This document shows positions 17,466-26,963 of a DNA stretch of 64,000 nt, one piece after another. A program made the translations under genes and the position numbers. Where the stretch lies: assembly GCA_036419695.1 (NCBI GenBank), contig CP143946.1, forward strand, positions 248,001 to 312,000. The letters are read 5' to 3'. The DNA is from [Clostridium] symbiosum (GTDB lineage Bacteria; Bacillota; Clostridia; Lachnospirales; Lachnospiraceae). The stretch's first letter is position 1, and the number at the start of each line of letters is the position of its first letter. A model generated the notes under the pieces. That model did no database searches. It was not told the origin of the DNA and saw only the letters and a program-made list of their open reading frames with translations.

Positions 17466-18545
17466 ATGGAACAGAATCTGAAAAAGCAAAACAGGCCGCA
17501 GACTATGAAAGCCGTAGTGTTTCACGGCATAAATGATATCCGCATGGAGGAGAGGCCGGTTCCGGTTATTCAGGACCCGAAGGATGCGGTGGTCAGAGTC
17601 GTCCGCTCTACAATCTGCACCAGCGATCTGCACATCAAAAACGGAGCCGTTCCAAGGGCAGTGCCGGGTATTATACTGGGGCATGAATTTGCGGGCGAGG
17701 TGGTTGAGACAGGCTCCGGGGTTACAAAGCTGAAAGCTGGAATGCGAGTGGCGGCCAACTGTGAAACGTTCTGCGGAACCTGCTATTACTGTAAAAGAGG
17801 ATTTGTCAACAACTGTGAGCATGGAGGCTGGGAACTGGGATGCCGGATTGACGGCTGCCAGGCCGAGTATGTCCGGGTTCCCTATGCCGACATGGGGCTT
17901 ACTCCGATTCCGGATACGGTTTCCTACGAGGAGGCGCTGTTTACGGGAGATATTCTCTCCAGCGGTTTCTGGGGAGCCGATATTGCCGGGATTCAGAGGG
18001 GAGACTGCGTCGCCGTCATAGGGGCAGGTCCCGTGGGGCTGTGTGCGGCCGAATCGGCAAAATACCTTGGCGCCGGTACGGTGGTTCTGATTGACCGCGA
18101 TGCATACCGCCTGAACCTGGCCATGCAGAACGGCCTGGCGGATGTGACGGTCAATACCGGGAAGCAGGACGCGGCAGATGAAGTCAGGAAATTGACGGAG
18201 GGAAGGGGAGCCGATGCGGTCATTGAGGCGGCAGGCGGTAAAGATACATTCGAACTGGCCTGGAAGCTGGCAAGGCCGAATGCAGTCGTTTCCGTGGTTG
18301 CCATGTACGAGGAGAATCAGATTCTTCCGCTGCCGTCCATGTATGGGAAAAACCTGACATTTAAGACGGGAGGCGTGGACGCGAACCGCTGTCCGGAACT
18401 TCTTTCCCTGATAGAAAAAGGAGACTTAAGGACGGATTTCCTGATTACCCACCGCTCCTCCCTTGGGGAGATCATGGAGGGATACCGGGTATTTGAGGCC
18501 AGGGACGATAACTGCATTAAATGGGTGGTTACGGCCGCCGAGTAG
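17466..18545 (+). CDS. Zinc-dependent medium-chain alcohol dehydrogenase
   Basis: The 359-residue protein begins at the ATG at 17466, preceded by AAGGAG; the frame is open upstream but lacks a ribosome site. The catalytic zinc ligands are Cys51 and the GHE motif (His73, Glu74). The structural zinc ligands Cys103, Cys106, Cys109 and Cys117 are all present. The coenzyme motif is VIGAGPVGLCAAE, with VVLIDRD at the end of the second strand, favouring NAD. Close relatives oxidise secondary alcohols, threonine or polyols; the substrate cannot be fixed. The last codons are part of a 21-bp duplication that runs past the stop. Confidence 0.9.
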   Translation: MEQNLKKQNRPQTMKAVVFHGINDIRMEERPVPVIQDPKDAVVRVVRSTICTSDLHIKNGAVPRAVPGIILGHEFAGEVVETGSGVTKLKAGMRVAANCETFCGTCYYCKRGFVNNCEHGGWELGCRIDGCQAEYVRVPYADMGLTPIPDTVSYEEALFTGDILSSGFWGADIAGIQRGDCVAVIGAGPVGLCAAESAKYLGAGTVVLIDRDAYRLNLAMQNGLADVTVNTGKQDAADEVRKLTEGRGADAVIEAAGGKDTFELAWKLARPNAVVSVVAMYEENQILPLPSMYGKNLTFKTGGVDANRCPELLSLIEKGDLRTDFLITHRSSLGEIMEGYRVFEARDDNCIKWVVTAAE

Positions 18546-18577
18546 GGAGAATAAGCCGCTGAGTAGGGAGAATAAGC
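18540..18577. repeat. 21-bp direct duplication over the ADH stop codon
   Basis: GTAGGGAGAATAAGC occurs at 18542-18556 and again at 18563-18577, inside a 21-bp repeat unit that includes the ADH stop codon. It directly precedes a 15-bp array, so this convergent intergenic gap is made largely of short duplications. Confidence 0.8.
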
Positions 18578-18587
18578 GGTATGGGGC

Positions 18588-18673
18588 ATTGCTTTAAGAC
18601 TTATCGCTTTATAAGTTATTGCTCTATAAGTTATTGCTTCATAAGTGATCGCTTCGGGACTTACTGCTTCAGG
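18588..18673. repeat. 15-bp tandem repeat array at the LysR 3' end
   Basis: Five to six units have the pattern ATTGCTTTATAAGTT (units begin at 18588, 18603, 18618, 18633, 18648 and 18663). The last unit overlaps the final codons and stop of the minus-strand LysR gene. Units differ at two to five positions. On the LysR strand they read as TATGAAGCAATAACT copies, as if seeded from the gene end. Confidence 0.85.
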
Positions 18674-19629
18674 CAGGAGACTGCTTTATCCGTCAGTTCT
18701 CCATAAAACCGTTCAAACAGGGAGATGAATTCCCGCATATAGAGCGGCTGATGAGCCTGTGCGTGAGTGACCAGTTCTATTTTCAGGAAGTCATTTAAAT
18801 CGTCCAGGCAGAAGACTTGGATCTGTTCCGCTGCCTCCCGGCTCCGGTTGAAGGCAGCGACTTTTTCCAGTACGATTTCCGGGCAGAACGCCGCCGCCAG
18901 ATGTCTGGCGCAGAATTGAAGCTGCGTCTCATAGTCGCTGATAAAGAAAATCATATTCAACTGCACATTCCAGTTGTTCAGGTACCGTTCAATCAACTGG
19001 TTAAATGTGCTGTTGCTGTTATTGCCGACAAAGGGGAGTCCGGGGAAATCGCTGAGCCTGATACTGCGTTCGCCCGGACTTGTTCCGGTATCCGGCAATT
19101 TTCCGTACCGGGCCAGCAGGCTCCTGGTGGCTATCATATAAATCCGTTCATTTTTAAGAATTTTGCGCGCCAGCAGTTCATGGCTGGGGCAGTTTACACC
19201 AACAAACATATCGATCTTTCCGTTCAGAAGGAGGGGCAGAAGCTGTTTAGCATCGTCCAGCACGACCGACAGGCGGACATGGGGAAATTTCTCATGGTAA
19301 TCGCAAAACACGTCGGGCAGCAGAATCCGCGCCCTCGTCGCATTGATTCCCAGAGTCAGGGAACCCTGTTTCCCTTCTTTTGTATTGATTAATTCATTCT
19401 GTATACCTTTCTCGATCACCTCGATCTGGCGCAGCGACTGCAGGAGCAGCTCGCCCGCCGGCGTCAGCGTCAGCTTCGGCGTTCTGTTAAAGAGGCTCAC
19501 CCCATAATAATCTTCCAGCCGTTTGATGTGGCTGCTCAGGCACTGCTGCGTAATATAGGCTTTGTTTGCCGCTTTTGTAAAACTCGTTTCTTCGGCGGCC
19601 AGCAGAAACATTTCATGGCTCGTCTGCAT
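18661..19629 (-). CDS. LysR family transcriptional regulator
   Basis: The protein has 322 residues from the ATG at 19629, which GGAAAGGAG precedes by 7 bp; in-frame starts further upstream have no such site. The N-terminal helix-turn-helix includes AANKAYITQQCLSSHIKRLE at about residues 15-34, and a PBP-like effector domain follows from about 90. It is divergent from the ilvD-like and gntP genes at 19850-22895 and is their likely regulator, responding to a sugar acid or derived intermediate. The C-terminal codons overlap a 15-bp repeat array. Confidence 0.93.
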   Translation of the reverse strand: MQTSHEMFLLAAEETSFTKAANKAYITQQCLSSHIKRLEDYYGVSLFNRTPKLTLTPAGELLLQSLRQIEVIEKGIQNELINTKEGKQGSLTLGINATRARILLPDVFCDYHEKFPHVRLSVVLDDAKQLLPLLLNGKIDMFVGVNCPSHELLARKILKNERIYMIATRSLLARYGKLPDTGTSPGERSIRLSDFPGLPFVGNNSNSTFNQLIERYLNNWNVQLNMIFFISDYETQLQFCARHLAAAFCPEIVLEKVAAFNRSREAAEQIQVFCLDDLNDFLKIELVTHAQAHQPLYMREFISLFERFYGELTDKAVSCLKQ

Positions 19630-19743
19630 AGGGATTCTCCTTTCCATATCTACTCCATAAAGCTTAACACAATAGAAGATGATACACAATATTTTATTTG
19701 TGCTGAGTGCTGCCTTTCATTGTTTTTCATGGTGAAGATTTAC

Positions 19744-19752
19744 TGGTATAAT
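19744..19752 (+). promoter_or_regulatory. Extended -10 promoter of the dehydratase-GntP operon
   Basis: TGGTATAAT is a perfect extended -10 element about 98 bp before the dehydratase ATG. No good -35 is seen at normal spacing, which fits an activator-dependent or extended -10 promoter controlled by the divergent LysR. Confidence 0.55.
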
Positions 19753-19849
19753 CATCTCAACAGATGATAAATCAGTCGAAAGACAAGATAAAAATGATTG
19801 GAAGAGACATTCTGAAAAATAAACCAGTAACATGAGAGAAGGAGAAAAT

Positions 19850-21508
19850 ATGGGAGAGATTCGGGACAATATTGCCGACGGATATTATGAAGGGCTGATG
19901 AGCGCGGTCGGATTCCGGGAGCAGGATTTGAAGAAGCCGGTAATCGGCGTGGTGAATTCCTGGAATGATGTGAATCCGGGGCACAAGCCATTTAAGGAGC
20001 TTGTAAATTATGTAAAGGAAGGAATCTGGGCAGCGGGCGGCGTCCCGGCCGAGTTCGGGGTGCCGGCCCCCTGTGACGGGATGGCCCAGCTTCGGGGAAT
20101 GCAGTATGTGCTCCCTCAGAGAGACCTCATTGCCGCGTCAATCGAGGCCATGGCCGAGGCACATTCTTTTGACGGCATGGTGTTCTTGTGCTCCTGCGAT
20201 AAAATTATACCGGGAATGCTGATGGCGGCTGCGTCCTTAAATCTGCCGTCCCTGTTTTTGACGGCCGGTTCGATGGTTCCCTATGAAACGGGAGAGAATA
20301 CCTTTGTGACATCGGATTTAAAAGAGTCCATCGGAGCCAGGAACAGCGGGAAAATCTCGGAGGAGACATTCCGGGATTACAAGGAAAACATGTGCTATTC
20401 CTGCGGAACCTGTTCCATGTACGGAACCGCCAACACGATGGGGGTGTTCGCCGAGGTGGTGGGGCTGTGCCCGGTTGATTCCACAACAATGCTTTTCTGC
20501 TCCTCGGCAAAACAGAAGCAGGCAAGGGATGTGGGAGAACGAATCGTAGGCCTGACAAAAGAGGGAATCCGCGCCAGGACCTTTCTGACAAAAGAGTCTC
20601 TCAGTAACGGCATCATGCATATTTCGGCTACAGGCGGTTCCACCAATGCCGTAATGCATGTGACGGCGCTGGCGCGGGTGCTGGGCCTTGATATGGACCT
20701 GAGGGAATTTGACAGAATTCAGGAGAGCGTTCCGGTCGTTGCCAAGTTTAAACCCTCGTCGAAGTATAATCTCTATGATTACCACAAGGCGGGCGGAGTC
20801 AGGGGCTCCCTGACGGCGATCCGGGAACACCTCAACCTGCAGGTTCCCATGGCTTTTGGGGGAACACTCGGGGACATGCTTGAGCGGTTTTCCGGTAAAA
20901 TCAACCCGGAAGTCATTCACAGCCCGAAGCAGGCGCTGCATGAGGACGGATGTTTTACCATTCTGCACGGCAATCTGGCGCCAAAGGGCGCTGTGGTGAA
21001 AAAGAGCGGAGTGGAAGCGTCCATGTTTTACCACAAAGGACCCGCCGTGGTCTTTGACTCCGAGGAGGAATTGATGGAACGTATGCTCAATTCCGACATT
21101 ACACCGGGATGCGTCCTTGTCATCCGTTATGAGGGACCGAAGGGAGGCCCCGGAATGCGGGAAATGTCGATTCCGGCCGCCATGCTCATCGGGATGGGAC
21201 TTCATACATCGGTGGCAATGATCACAGACGGACGGTTTTCGGGTGCATCCAGAGGGCCGTGCGTGGGCCATATTTCCCCCGAGGCATGGGACGAAGGACC
21301 GATTGCCTGCATTAAGAACGGAGACATTATCACAATCGATCTGAATAAAAAGCGGATAGAGGTGGACTTATCTGAGGAAGAGCTGGAACAGAGGAGAAAG
21401 GAGATTGTAAAACCGGATCATAAGGCAGGGGGAATCCTGAACGCATACCGGAAAAGCGTATGCGGCGCAGAGGACGGAGCTTTGTGGCTTTATTCAGAAA
21501 ACAAATGA
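19850..21508 (+). CDS. IlvD/Edd family dehydratase (sugar-acid or dihydroxy-acid)
   Basis: The 552-residue enzyme starts at the ATG at 19850 (AGAAGGAG 5-6 bp upstream), not at the ATG 18 bp earlier. Family cysteines for the iron-sulfur cluster are Cys75 (PCDG), Cys116 (CSCDK) and Cys185/Cys188 (YSCGTCSMYGTANTM). C-terminal signatures YEGPKGGPGM and DGRFSGASRGPC-type segments are intact. The family removes water from 2,3-dihydroxy acids or from aldonic acids. Co-transcription with a GntP-type gluconate permease favours an aldonate dehydratase over valine/isoleucine synthesis; this is inference. No ilvB, ilvC or leu genes are near. Confidence 0.88.
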   Translation: MGEIRDNIADGYYEGLMSAVGFREQDLKKPVIGVVNSWNDVNPGHKPFKELVNYVKEGIWAAGGVPAEFGVPAPCDGMAQLRGMQYVLPQRDLIAASIEAMAEAHSFDGMVFLCSCDKIIPGMLMAAASLNLPSLFLTAGSMVPYETGENTFVTSDLKESIGARNSGKISEETFRDYKENMCYSCGTCSMYGTANTMGVFAEVVGLCPVDSTTMLFCSSAKQKQARDVGERIVGLTKEGIRARTFLTKESLSNGIMHISATGGSTNAVMHVTALARVLGLDMDLREFDRIQESVPVVAKFKPSSKYNLYDYHKAGGVRGSLTAIREHLNLQVPMAFGGTLGDMLERFSGKINPEVIHSPKQALHEDGCFTILHGNLAPKGAVVKKSGVEASMFYHKGPAVVFDSEEELMERMLNSDITPGCVLVIRYEGPKGGPGMREMSIPAAMLIGMGLHTSVAMITDGRFSGASRGPCVGHISPEAWDEGPIACIKNGDIITIDLNKKRIEVDLSEEELEQRRKEIVKPDHKAGGILNAYRKSVCGAEDGALWLYSENK

Positions 21509-21533
21509 GATTACACAGGAGGAATGGTAGATT

Positions 21534-22895
21534 ATGGGGACTTTGGTCGCATTTTTAATTGGTTTGGCAGTGATGTTTTTTCTGATGCTGAAGACAAAGG
21601 TAGGGCCTTTTATGTCGATGCTCTTCGGCTCTCTGGTGATTGGACTGGGCTGCGGCGTCAGTTCCGCGGACACGATCAGCGCAATTGCGGGAGGATTTGG
21701 AAATACATGTAAAAGTATTGGTATTGTTATCATTTTTGGAACGATTCTGGGAGAGTACCTGGAAAAGTCAAATGCTACACAGAAGATTGCCACGACGCTT
21801 CTGCGTCTGACGGGAGACAAGAATGCGGATGTGGCGCTGGCAGCCACCGGATTCGTGGTATCAATTCCCGTTTTCTGTGATGTGGCGCTCATCATGCTGG
21901 CGCCGATTGCAAAGGCCGTAGCAAAAAAGAGCCGTTTAAAGCTGGGCGCCCTGGCGACGGTTCTGGCTCTGGGCCTTCTAATCACAAATACTTATGTGGC
22001 GCCGACGCCGGCTCCGCTGTCTATTGCGTCCATACTCGGCATCGATGTGGGGCAGTCCATTCTCTGGGGACTGGCGGCTTCCCTGTTTGTAGTTGTGGTT
22101 GTCTGGGCATACTGCCGCTTTTTCCTTCAGAAAAAGCCGGACGACTGGTATGTTCGTTCAGACAGCGCCGCCGCACTGGAAGACAGTGAAAACGGAAATG
22201 AAGAGGAGACTAAACTCAGTGACGCGGCTCCGGCCGTTATGCCGTCGTTCCTGGCATCGATACTTCCGATCCTGGTGCCTATCGTATTAATCCTTTTTAA
22301 TACGACATGCAGCATGCTTCTTCCGGAGGGCGCGGCTCTTCTTACCGTCAGCTCTTTTCTGGGAGATAAAAATATTGCTTTAGCTCTTGGTATTGTGACG
22401 GCTATCCTGCTTTTGAAAAAATCCATTCCTCAGAACGAGGTGTATGATGCGATGACCAATGCCCTTTCCACAGCCGGACCGGTTATCTTTATTACGGCTG
22501 CGGGCGGCGCCCTTTCCAAGATTATCGACGCAACGGGAGTCGGTGTGCTCTTTGCAGATTCCCTTGCAGCCAGCGCCCTGCCGGTCATCATTATTCCGTT
22601 TTTAATCTGCGGCTTTTCAAAATTTGTCCAGGGTTCCTCCTCGGTTGCCGTTATCATGGCCTCGACTCTGACACTGCCGCTTTGCAATGCAGGACTGATT
22701 CACCCAATCGTTGCCTTTATCGCAATTTGTGCTGGTTCCGGCTTCGGTTCCCATGTAAACAACAGCTTTTTCTGGGTCTTTGCAAACCTCTTCGGGTATG
22801 ACACCAAGACTACGTTGAAATCGCTCTGCGTAGGGCAGCATGTGATGGCATTTGCCGGGTTGGCTGCGGCTTGTATTGTCAGTGTGATCCTGTAA
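21534..22895 (+). CDS. GntP family gluconate-type permease
   Basis: The 453-residue protein has about twelve to fourteen hydrophobic segments and matches the GntP family of H+-coupled gluconate and hydroxy-acid permeases. Recognisable features are the N-terminal AFLIGLAVMFFLMLKTKV helix, GFVVSIPVFCDVALIML, and the C-terminal FVQGSSSVAVIMAS and GSGFGSHVNNSFFWV stretches, which are family signatures. It starts 25 bp after the dehydratase stop with a GGAGGAATG-type ribosome site. It probably imports the sugar acid that the dehydratase acts on. Confidence 0.92.
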   Translation: MGTLVAFLIGLAVMFFLMLKTKVGPFMSMLFGSLVIGLGCGVSSADTISAIAGGFGNTCKSIGIVIIFGTILGEYLEKSNATQKIATTLLRLTGDKNADVALAATGFVVSIPVFCDVALIMLAPIAKAVAKKSRLKLGALATVLALGLLITNTYVAPTPAPLSIASILGIDVGQSILWGLAASLFVVVVVWAYCRFFLQKKPDDWYVRSDSAAALEDSENGNEEETKLSDAAPAVMPSFLASILPILVPIVLILFNTTCSMLLPEGAALLTVSSFLGDKNIALALGIVTAILLLKKSIPQNEVYDAMTNALSTAGPVIFITAAGGALSKIIDATGVGVLFADSLAASALPVIIIPFLICGFSKFVQGSSSVAVIMASTLTLPLCNAGLIHPIVAFIAICAGSGFGSHVNNSFFWVFANLFGYDTKTTLKSLCVGQHVMAFAGLAAACIVSVIL

Positions 22896-22935
22896 CTGTT
22901 ATTTAATAGAAGGAAAAGTATTAACCCAGTGATAT

Positions 22936-22974
22936 AAAAAGGTTCCTGATGCAGCGCACCAGGAACCTTTTTTC
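22936..22974. terminator. Bidirectional intrinsic terminator
   Basis: AAAAAGGTTCCTG pairs with CAGGAACCTTTTTT around an 11-nt loop. It lies between the convergent gntP and acetamidase genes, with T-runs suitable for both directions. Confidence 0.85.
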
Positions 22975-22981
22975 CTCAACC

Positions 22982-23875
22982 TTACAATCTGCCGATTTTC
23001 TCGTGAAATCTGGGACATCTCGCCCTTGCCGTTTTCAACGGATTGACTACCTGGCTGATTTGAGTGTCGCAGGCAGCGCTGAATAGCCGGTAAGCGTCTG
23101 GAAAATTAAGCTCCAGTTTGCGCATAAGATAGTCGATTCCGTCCTTGACCGCGATCTTTACACATTCGTCCAATGTTTCCGCTGAGGCCAGGAAGTAAAT
23201 AGCTTCAGCGGTCTCTATAACGGGGCGCTCAATTTTGCAGTCTTTGCGCAGGGTAACACGGACTAATCCTCTCCCTGGTGTTTCAATGGCGGTGCCACTG
23301 ACCTCTCCATCACCCATACATGCATGGAAATCACCAATGCACAGACCTGCTTCTTTGTTAAATACCGGGAGATATAGTTTGGAACCAACCGTCACCTTTG
23401 TGGTATCCAGATTGCCGCCAAATTCTCCGGGGTAGGAGCAGCGAAGATCCAGACCCGGCCGTGGCGCTACGGCACAGACGCCGGCCATAGGGGTCAGGGG
23501 CAGGTGAATCTCTTCTGAAAAAATGGCATATCCGTCACGGATGGGGATGATTTTACTGTCCGGTTGTGTGATGAGGTCGCCCAGTAAACCCAACCCCATA
23601 CTGGAGGGCATAACCCCCTGTGGCCCGAATTCAAAATCCAGAAATTCTATGCACAGTACATCCCCGGGCATGGCATCTTTAACTGCAATCGGCCCAGTGG
23701 ACCAGTTGATTTTCGATGTATCTAAATCCGGCCGTTTAACAGACGGGTCGGTGATTTGTCCCCGATAGGCATCCTCGACTTCAATCCAGAATATTTCTCC
23801 ACTCTCGATTTGACATTTTGGGGGATGGGCTGCATTAAACGTATGTATGGCATTATCTTTGGAAATTATTCTCAT
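22982..23875 (-). CDS. Acetamidase/formamidase family protein
   Basis: The 297-residue protein matches the FmdA/AmdA family, which hydrolyses formamide, acetamide or other small amides to ammonia and acid. Features are the N-terminal HTFNAAHPP segment, PIAVKDAMPGDVLCIEFLDF, the conserved GDFHACMGDGEVSGTAIETP region with likely metal ligands, and CDTQISQVVNP near the end. ATG 23875 is chosen over an in-frame TTG two codons earlier because TAGGAG is 9 bp before the ATG. It ends an operon with an amino acid permease and a 2-hydroxyacid dehydrogenase, suggesting release of nitrogen from an amide made in that pathway. Confidence 0.9.
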   Translation of the reverse strand: MRIISKDNAIHTFNAAHPPKCQIESGEIFWIEVEDAYRGQITDPSVKRPDLDTSKINWSTGPIAVKDAMPGDVLCIEFLDFEFGPQGVMPSSMGLGLLGDLITQPDSKIIPIRDGYAIFSEEIHLPLTPMAGVCAVAPRPGLDLRCSYPGEFGGNLDTTKVTVGSKLYLPVFNKEAGLCIGDFHACMGDGEVSGTAIETPGRGLVRVTLRKDCKIERPVIETAEAIYFLASAETLDECVKIAVKDGIDYLMRKLELNFPDAYRLFSAACDTQISQVVNPLKTARARCPRFHEKIGRL

Positions 23876-23930
23876 TTTCAATGTCTCCTATCTTAAATGT
23901 TTTATGCCTGTTATAGAGGGACTTCAGCCT

Positions 23931-25166
23931 CTACCAGCCTGTTGGCAGCATTCCGAACATACTTAAAATTTTGTAACCGGTAGAGAAGATGAAAACGATG
24001 ATAATCAGCCCCTGCACCCACTTGGCAGCGTACCAGCCACACGTCCAGGGCGGCTGGTTATCTCCGGTCTTGCGGGCCTTGTTGAGCATAAAAATAGGAA
24101 GGACCGACATGATGATTCCACCGAAGGCACCGGCCAGAGAAATGGCATCCACAAAACCCACCAGCCCGCTGAAGGCCAGAATCAGAGGCACACCGGCTAC
24201 CACCAGCATTGCCAATACCCTGGTTTTGCGATCGTCTTCGTCTTTAAATTTGAAAATATCCACCACGTTGTTAAGCATGGATGTGCAATGAGTCCAGTAG
24301 GATGTCAGCATAGCGGTCAGAGCAAACAGGTTTGCTACAACGGCTGCCACAGGGCCAAGGGCGCTTCCCCACGCGATAGTCGCTACCTGAGTGACATTTT
24401 CAGCGCCTGTGATAGCCAGCACAGACAGAGGAACTAAGCACAGGAAAATGGTTACAACAATTTTAGCGGAAATAATGACTTTGGGAATCATCTCGGGGGT
24501 GTGGCGCAGTCCGCGGACAATGTCAGGTACGGCATATTGGGTAATATGGCAGAAGATTGCCATATTCAGCAGAGGCAGAGCGAAGCTCCAGTTGGCGTAC
24601 ATGGCCCGGTTTACATCGGTGTTTTTATTCATAAATGTAGCAACTACAAGTCCAGCCAGCAAAATGATCATGGATGTGCTGATGACCTTCTGGGACACTC
24701 CTGTAGTTTTTAGTCCAAGGAAAACAACGATAATGGCGGGAATTGAAAAGATCAACCCTCCCACCGTTTCGGAACATCCCAGAAAACTGGCTATGATGGC
24801 ACCGCTACCGGTGGTATAGGCAACCATGCAGCCTAGCGAGTTACAGCATACTCCTATAAAAATTAAAACAGAGCCTGTTTTTCCTAAGTAGCGTTCCGCC
24901 AAACCGGGTAGTTGGAGTATTTTCTTGGTGCGCAGAGCAACTTCGGCCACATAGAGCATGGAGGCCGTTACCAGAACACCGCCGATGACCAGCCACATAG
25001 CCAGAATAGGCCAGCCGCCGAACCGCGCGGAATAGGCCAGGCTCAAAATTCCGGAACCGATGTTGACTCCGATAATCATAAATGCAGCTTCATACGGAGT
25101 AAGCTTTTTTACCTTTAGTGCACCTTCTTCTGTTTCAAATGTTGCAGTTTTGACTTCTTCAGACAT
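23931..25166 (-). CDS. Aromatic/neutral amino acid permease (AAAP-type)
   Basis: The protein has 411 residues and about eleven membrane helices. It begins with a charged tail, followed by YEAAFMIIGVNIGSGILSLA, the helix-1 signature of amino acid/polyamine carriers; the overall pattern fits the AAAP and HAAAP (Trp/Tyr) permeases. GAGGAG precedes the ATG. It lies between the 2-hydroxyacid dehydrogenase (133-bp gap upstream) and the acetamidase (55-bp gap downstream). The substrate is probably an amino acid whose 2-oxo or 2-hydroxy acid is handled by the dehydrogenase. Confidence 0.8.
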   Translation of the reverse strand: MSEEVKTATFETEEGALKVKKLTPYEAAFMIIGVNIGSGILSLAYSARFGGWPILAMWLVIGGVLVTASMLYVAEVALRTKKILQLPGLAERYLGKTGSVLIFIGVCCNSLGCMVAYTTGSGAIIASFLGCSETVGGLIFSIPAIIVVFLGLKTTGVSQKVISTSMIILLAGLVVATFMNKNTDVNRAMYANWSFALPLLNMAIFCHITQYAVPDIVRGLRHTPEMIPKVIISAKIVVTIFLCLVPLSVLAITGAENVTQVATIAWGSALGPVAAVVANLFALTAMLTSYWTHCTSMLNNVVDIFKFKDEDDRKTRVLAMLVVAGVPLILAFSGLVGFVDAISLAGAFGGIIMSVLPIFMLNKARKTGDNQPPWTCGWYAAKWVQGLIIIVFIFSTGYKILSMFGMLPTGW

Positions 25167-25299
25167 AACTTTTCTCCTCTCGTGATAGATTGCAAAAACT
25201 ATATTTCCTCAGCCAATATGAAAAAATCCCCTCCCCCTTTCATTTATTTTTCGTATTGTCCCAGAGGAACCATTACATGCTGGTGGTAGAAAACGCGGA

Positions 25300-26382
25300 T
25301 CAGCCTGTCTCCCTATAATACGGAAGCTGTTCATCAAAGCCGTTTTTACCACGTTTGAACCATTCAATCATATGCTTAATGGTATCAGAGGCCTTGGCCG
25401 CAGCAGCCAGGTCGGAGTTAAATGCCTGATGGGGCTGTACATATATGTTGGCAGTTCTGTTCTCAGCCATCTCAAGCAGTCTACGGGCTGCCAGCAGGTT
25501 TTTGTCATTATATATTTTCTGGTTCCTAAGTGATTGGGAAAAATCATTTTCCGCTGTAAAAACGTCTAATCCGATTCCACCGATTATCCCTTCCTGGTAA
25601 AGATGTAAAAGTCCAGATTCCGGTGCAATTTCTCCTCGTGTAATATTAATAAAGATAAATCCTTTCTTCCCCTGTCGAAGAACTTCCTCAGAAAAGTAAT
25701 TTTCGTTATAGAAGATGCTGTCGGGGACTCTGGTAAGATTCATTGCATTAATTATAATGTCACTATTCTTAACAGCTTTTTCCTTCGAGACAAAATTTAC
25801 ACTATTTCCGTAAAGGTCTCTCAGTTCTTTCTCCCGAATATCAACTGCCTGCATGAAGAGTCCGTTTGCCTGAACCAGATCATAAATCCTCTTCCCTATC
25901 TTTCCGACTCCAAAGACAGTAGCGACTCTATTGGAAGTAAGTTCCATGAAGGAGGCAGTCAAATTGCGCTCGAAAGTCGCTGCGTTAACCGTATACTGAT
26001 TGAGCAGCCCTGCCGCTGCATACATGAACTTAACAGCAGTCTGAGCAACGGAATTAACACAGTAATTTCTCAGAGAAGTAATATTGGCTGTATCGAAGAG
26101 CGCTTCCAGATGGTCGTATCCCGCACTTCTTGTAATGATGTTTTTTTTTGTTCCCGACAGGTAAGAAGCCGGCAGGACAGAATGGGTTTTTATACTGATA
26201 ATCTCAGGCAGTTCTTCGTCAGGGTTCTGCTTTAGAAACTCCTGCAAAGTTTGCGGTATTACAAGATAACGCAGGTCTTTTGGAATCAGATTGCACTCCT
26301 GTGCAGCTTTTGTTTCATCTACAAGATGCTTTGCCTCTTCTCCCAGGGCTTCAAAATGAATGATGTCATAATTTTTACTCAT
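25300..26382 (-). CDS. D-isomer-specific 2-hydroxyacid dehydrogenase
   Basis: The 360-residue protein begins at ATG 26382 (GAAGGGAG 7 bp upstream); the open frame extends 35 codons further without a ribosome site. The Rossmann motif is VFGVGKIG. The catalytic triad of the family is retained as Arg in NITRGEI, Glu in FTAENDF and His in QPHQAF. It is divergent from other members by its long N-terminal half and may act on D-lactate-like or aryl-2-hydroxy acids. It is first in an operon with an amino acid permease and an acetamidase, divergent from an AraC regulator 670 bp away. Confidence 0.87.
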   Translation of the reverse strand: MSKNYDIIHFEALGEEAKHLVDETKAAQECNLIPKDLRYLVIPQTLQEFLKQNPDEELPEIISIKTHSVLPASYLSGTKKNIITRSAGYDHLEALFDTANITSLRNYCVNSVAQTAVKFMYAAAGLLNQYTVNAATFERNLTASFMELTSNRVATVFGVGKIGKRIYDLVQANGLFMQAVDIREKELRDLYGNSVNFVSKEKAVKNSDIIINAMNLTRVPDSIFYNENYFSEEVLRQGKKGFIFINITRGEIAPESGLLHLYQEGIIGGIGLDVFTAENDFSQSLRNQKIYNDKNLLAARRLLEMAENRTANIYVQPHQAFNSDLAAAAKASDTIKHMIEWFKRGKNGFDEQLPYYRETG

Positions 26383-26963
26383 AGTAATACTCCCTTCTTC
26401 AAAACTCTTTTTCCGGCATCGATGGAGAATAGCCAGAGCAGGGTGATTTTTATTAAAATTGTTAAACAGACATCGCCATTTAGACACCTAAGGGATGATG
26501 TCCATGCTCACCATGATGTCTCAAGTTTTTGCGCATTAACTTTATGATCTATTTATAGCATCTTTTATTTGTAAATACCTGCATTTGATTGGAATAAAAT
26601 TGATGTATCTTGCGGTCGGATTAAAACATATAAATCTCATTATATTGAATGCGAAAATGCACATACATCCATATAAGATTGAAAAATATATGATTAAACA
26701 ATCTTTTGAATAGAACAATCATTAAAAATATAAAATTTAATGGACATTTATGCAGGCGGTTGCAACGTACAAAATCACACAAAAATGCAGGAAAAAGAAT
26801 AAAATTGCCAAAATATTGACTTATTTTGCTCGGGAGCATGAGTATCCTTGAAAGGAAAAAGTGAAAAAGATAGACTAGGGCTATAGAGAAAAGAAATCGC
26901 GATGAAAGAGGCAGATACTGGAAAAATGATCCAGTGTTAATGTGAAGGAGATATAGTAGTATT
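26383..26963. other. AT-rich gene-free region between divergent operons
   Basis: This 580-bp stretch has no convincing gene. Open frames here lack ribosome sites and start inside AT-rich runs. It must hold the promoter of the dehydrogenase-permease-acetamidase operon and that of the AraC gene. A weak TTGACT at 26816-26821 may serve the AraC side, but its -10 partner is poor. A near-repeat GATGATGTCC / CATGATGTCT around 26496-26520 might be an operator; I cannot support more. Confidence 0.4.

Noticed and set aside
19850..21508. ilvD as part of branched-chain amino acid synthesis
   Set aside because: It is co-transcribed with a GntP permease and a divergent LysR; no ilvBN, ilvC or leu genes are near.
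26621..26839. 72-codon minus-strand frame between the divergent operons
   Set aside because: AT-rich, no ribosome site, biased to Phe/Leu/Ile by base composition only, and it overlaps likely promoter DNA.
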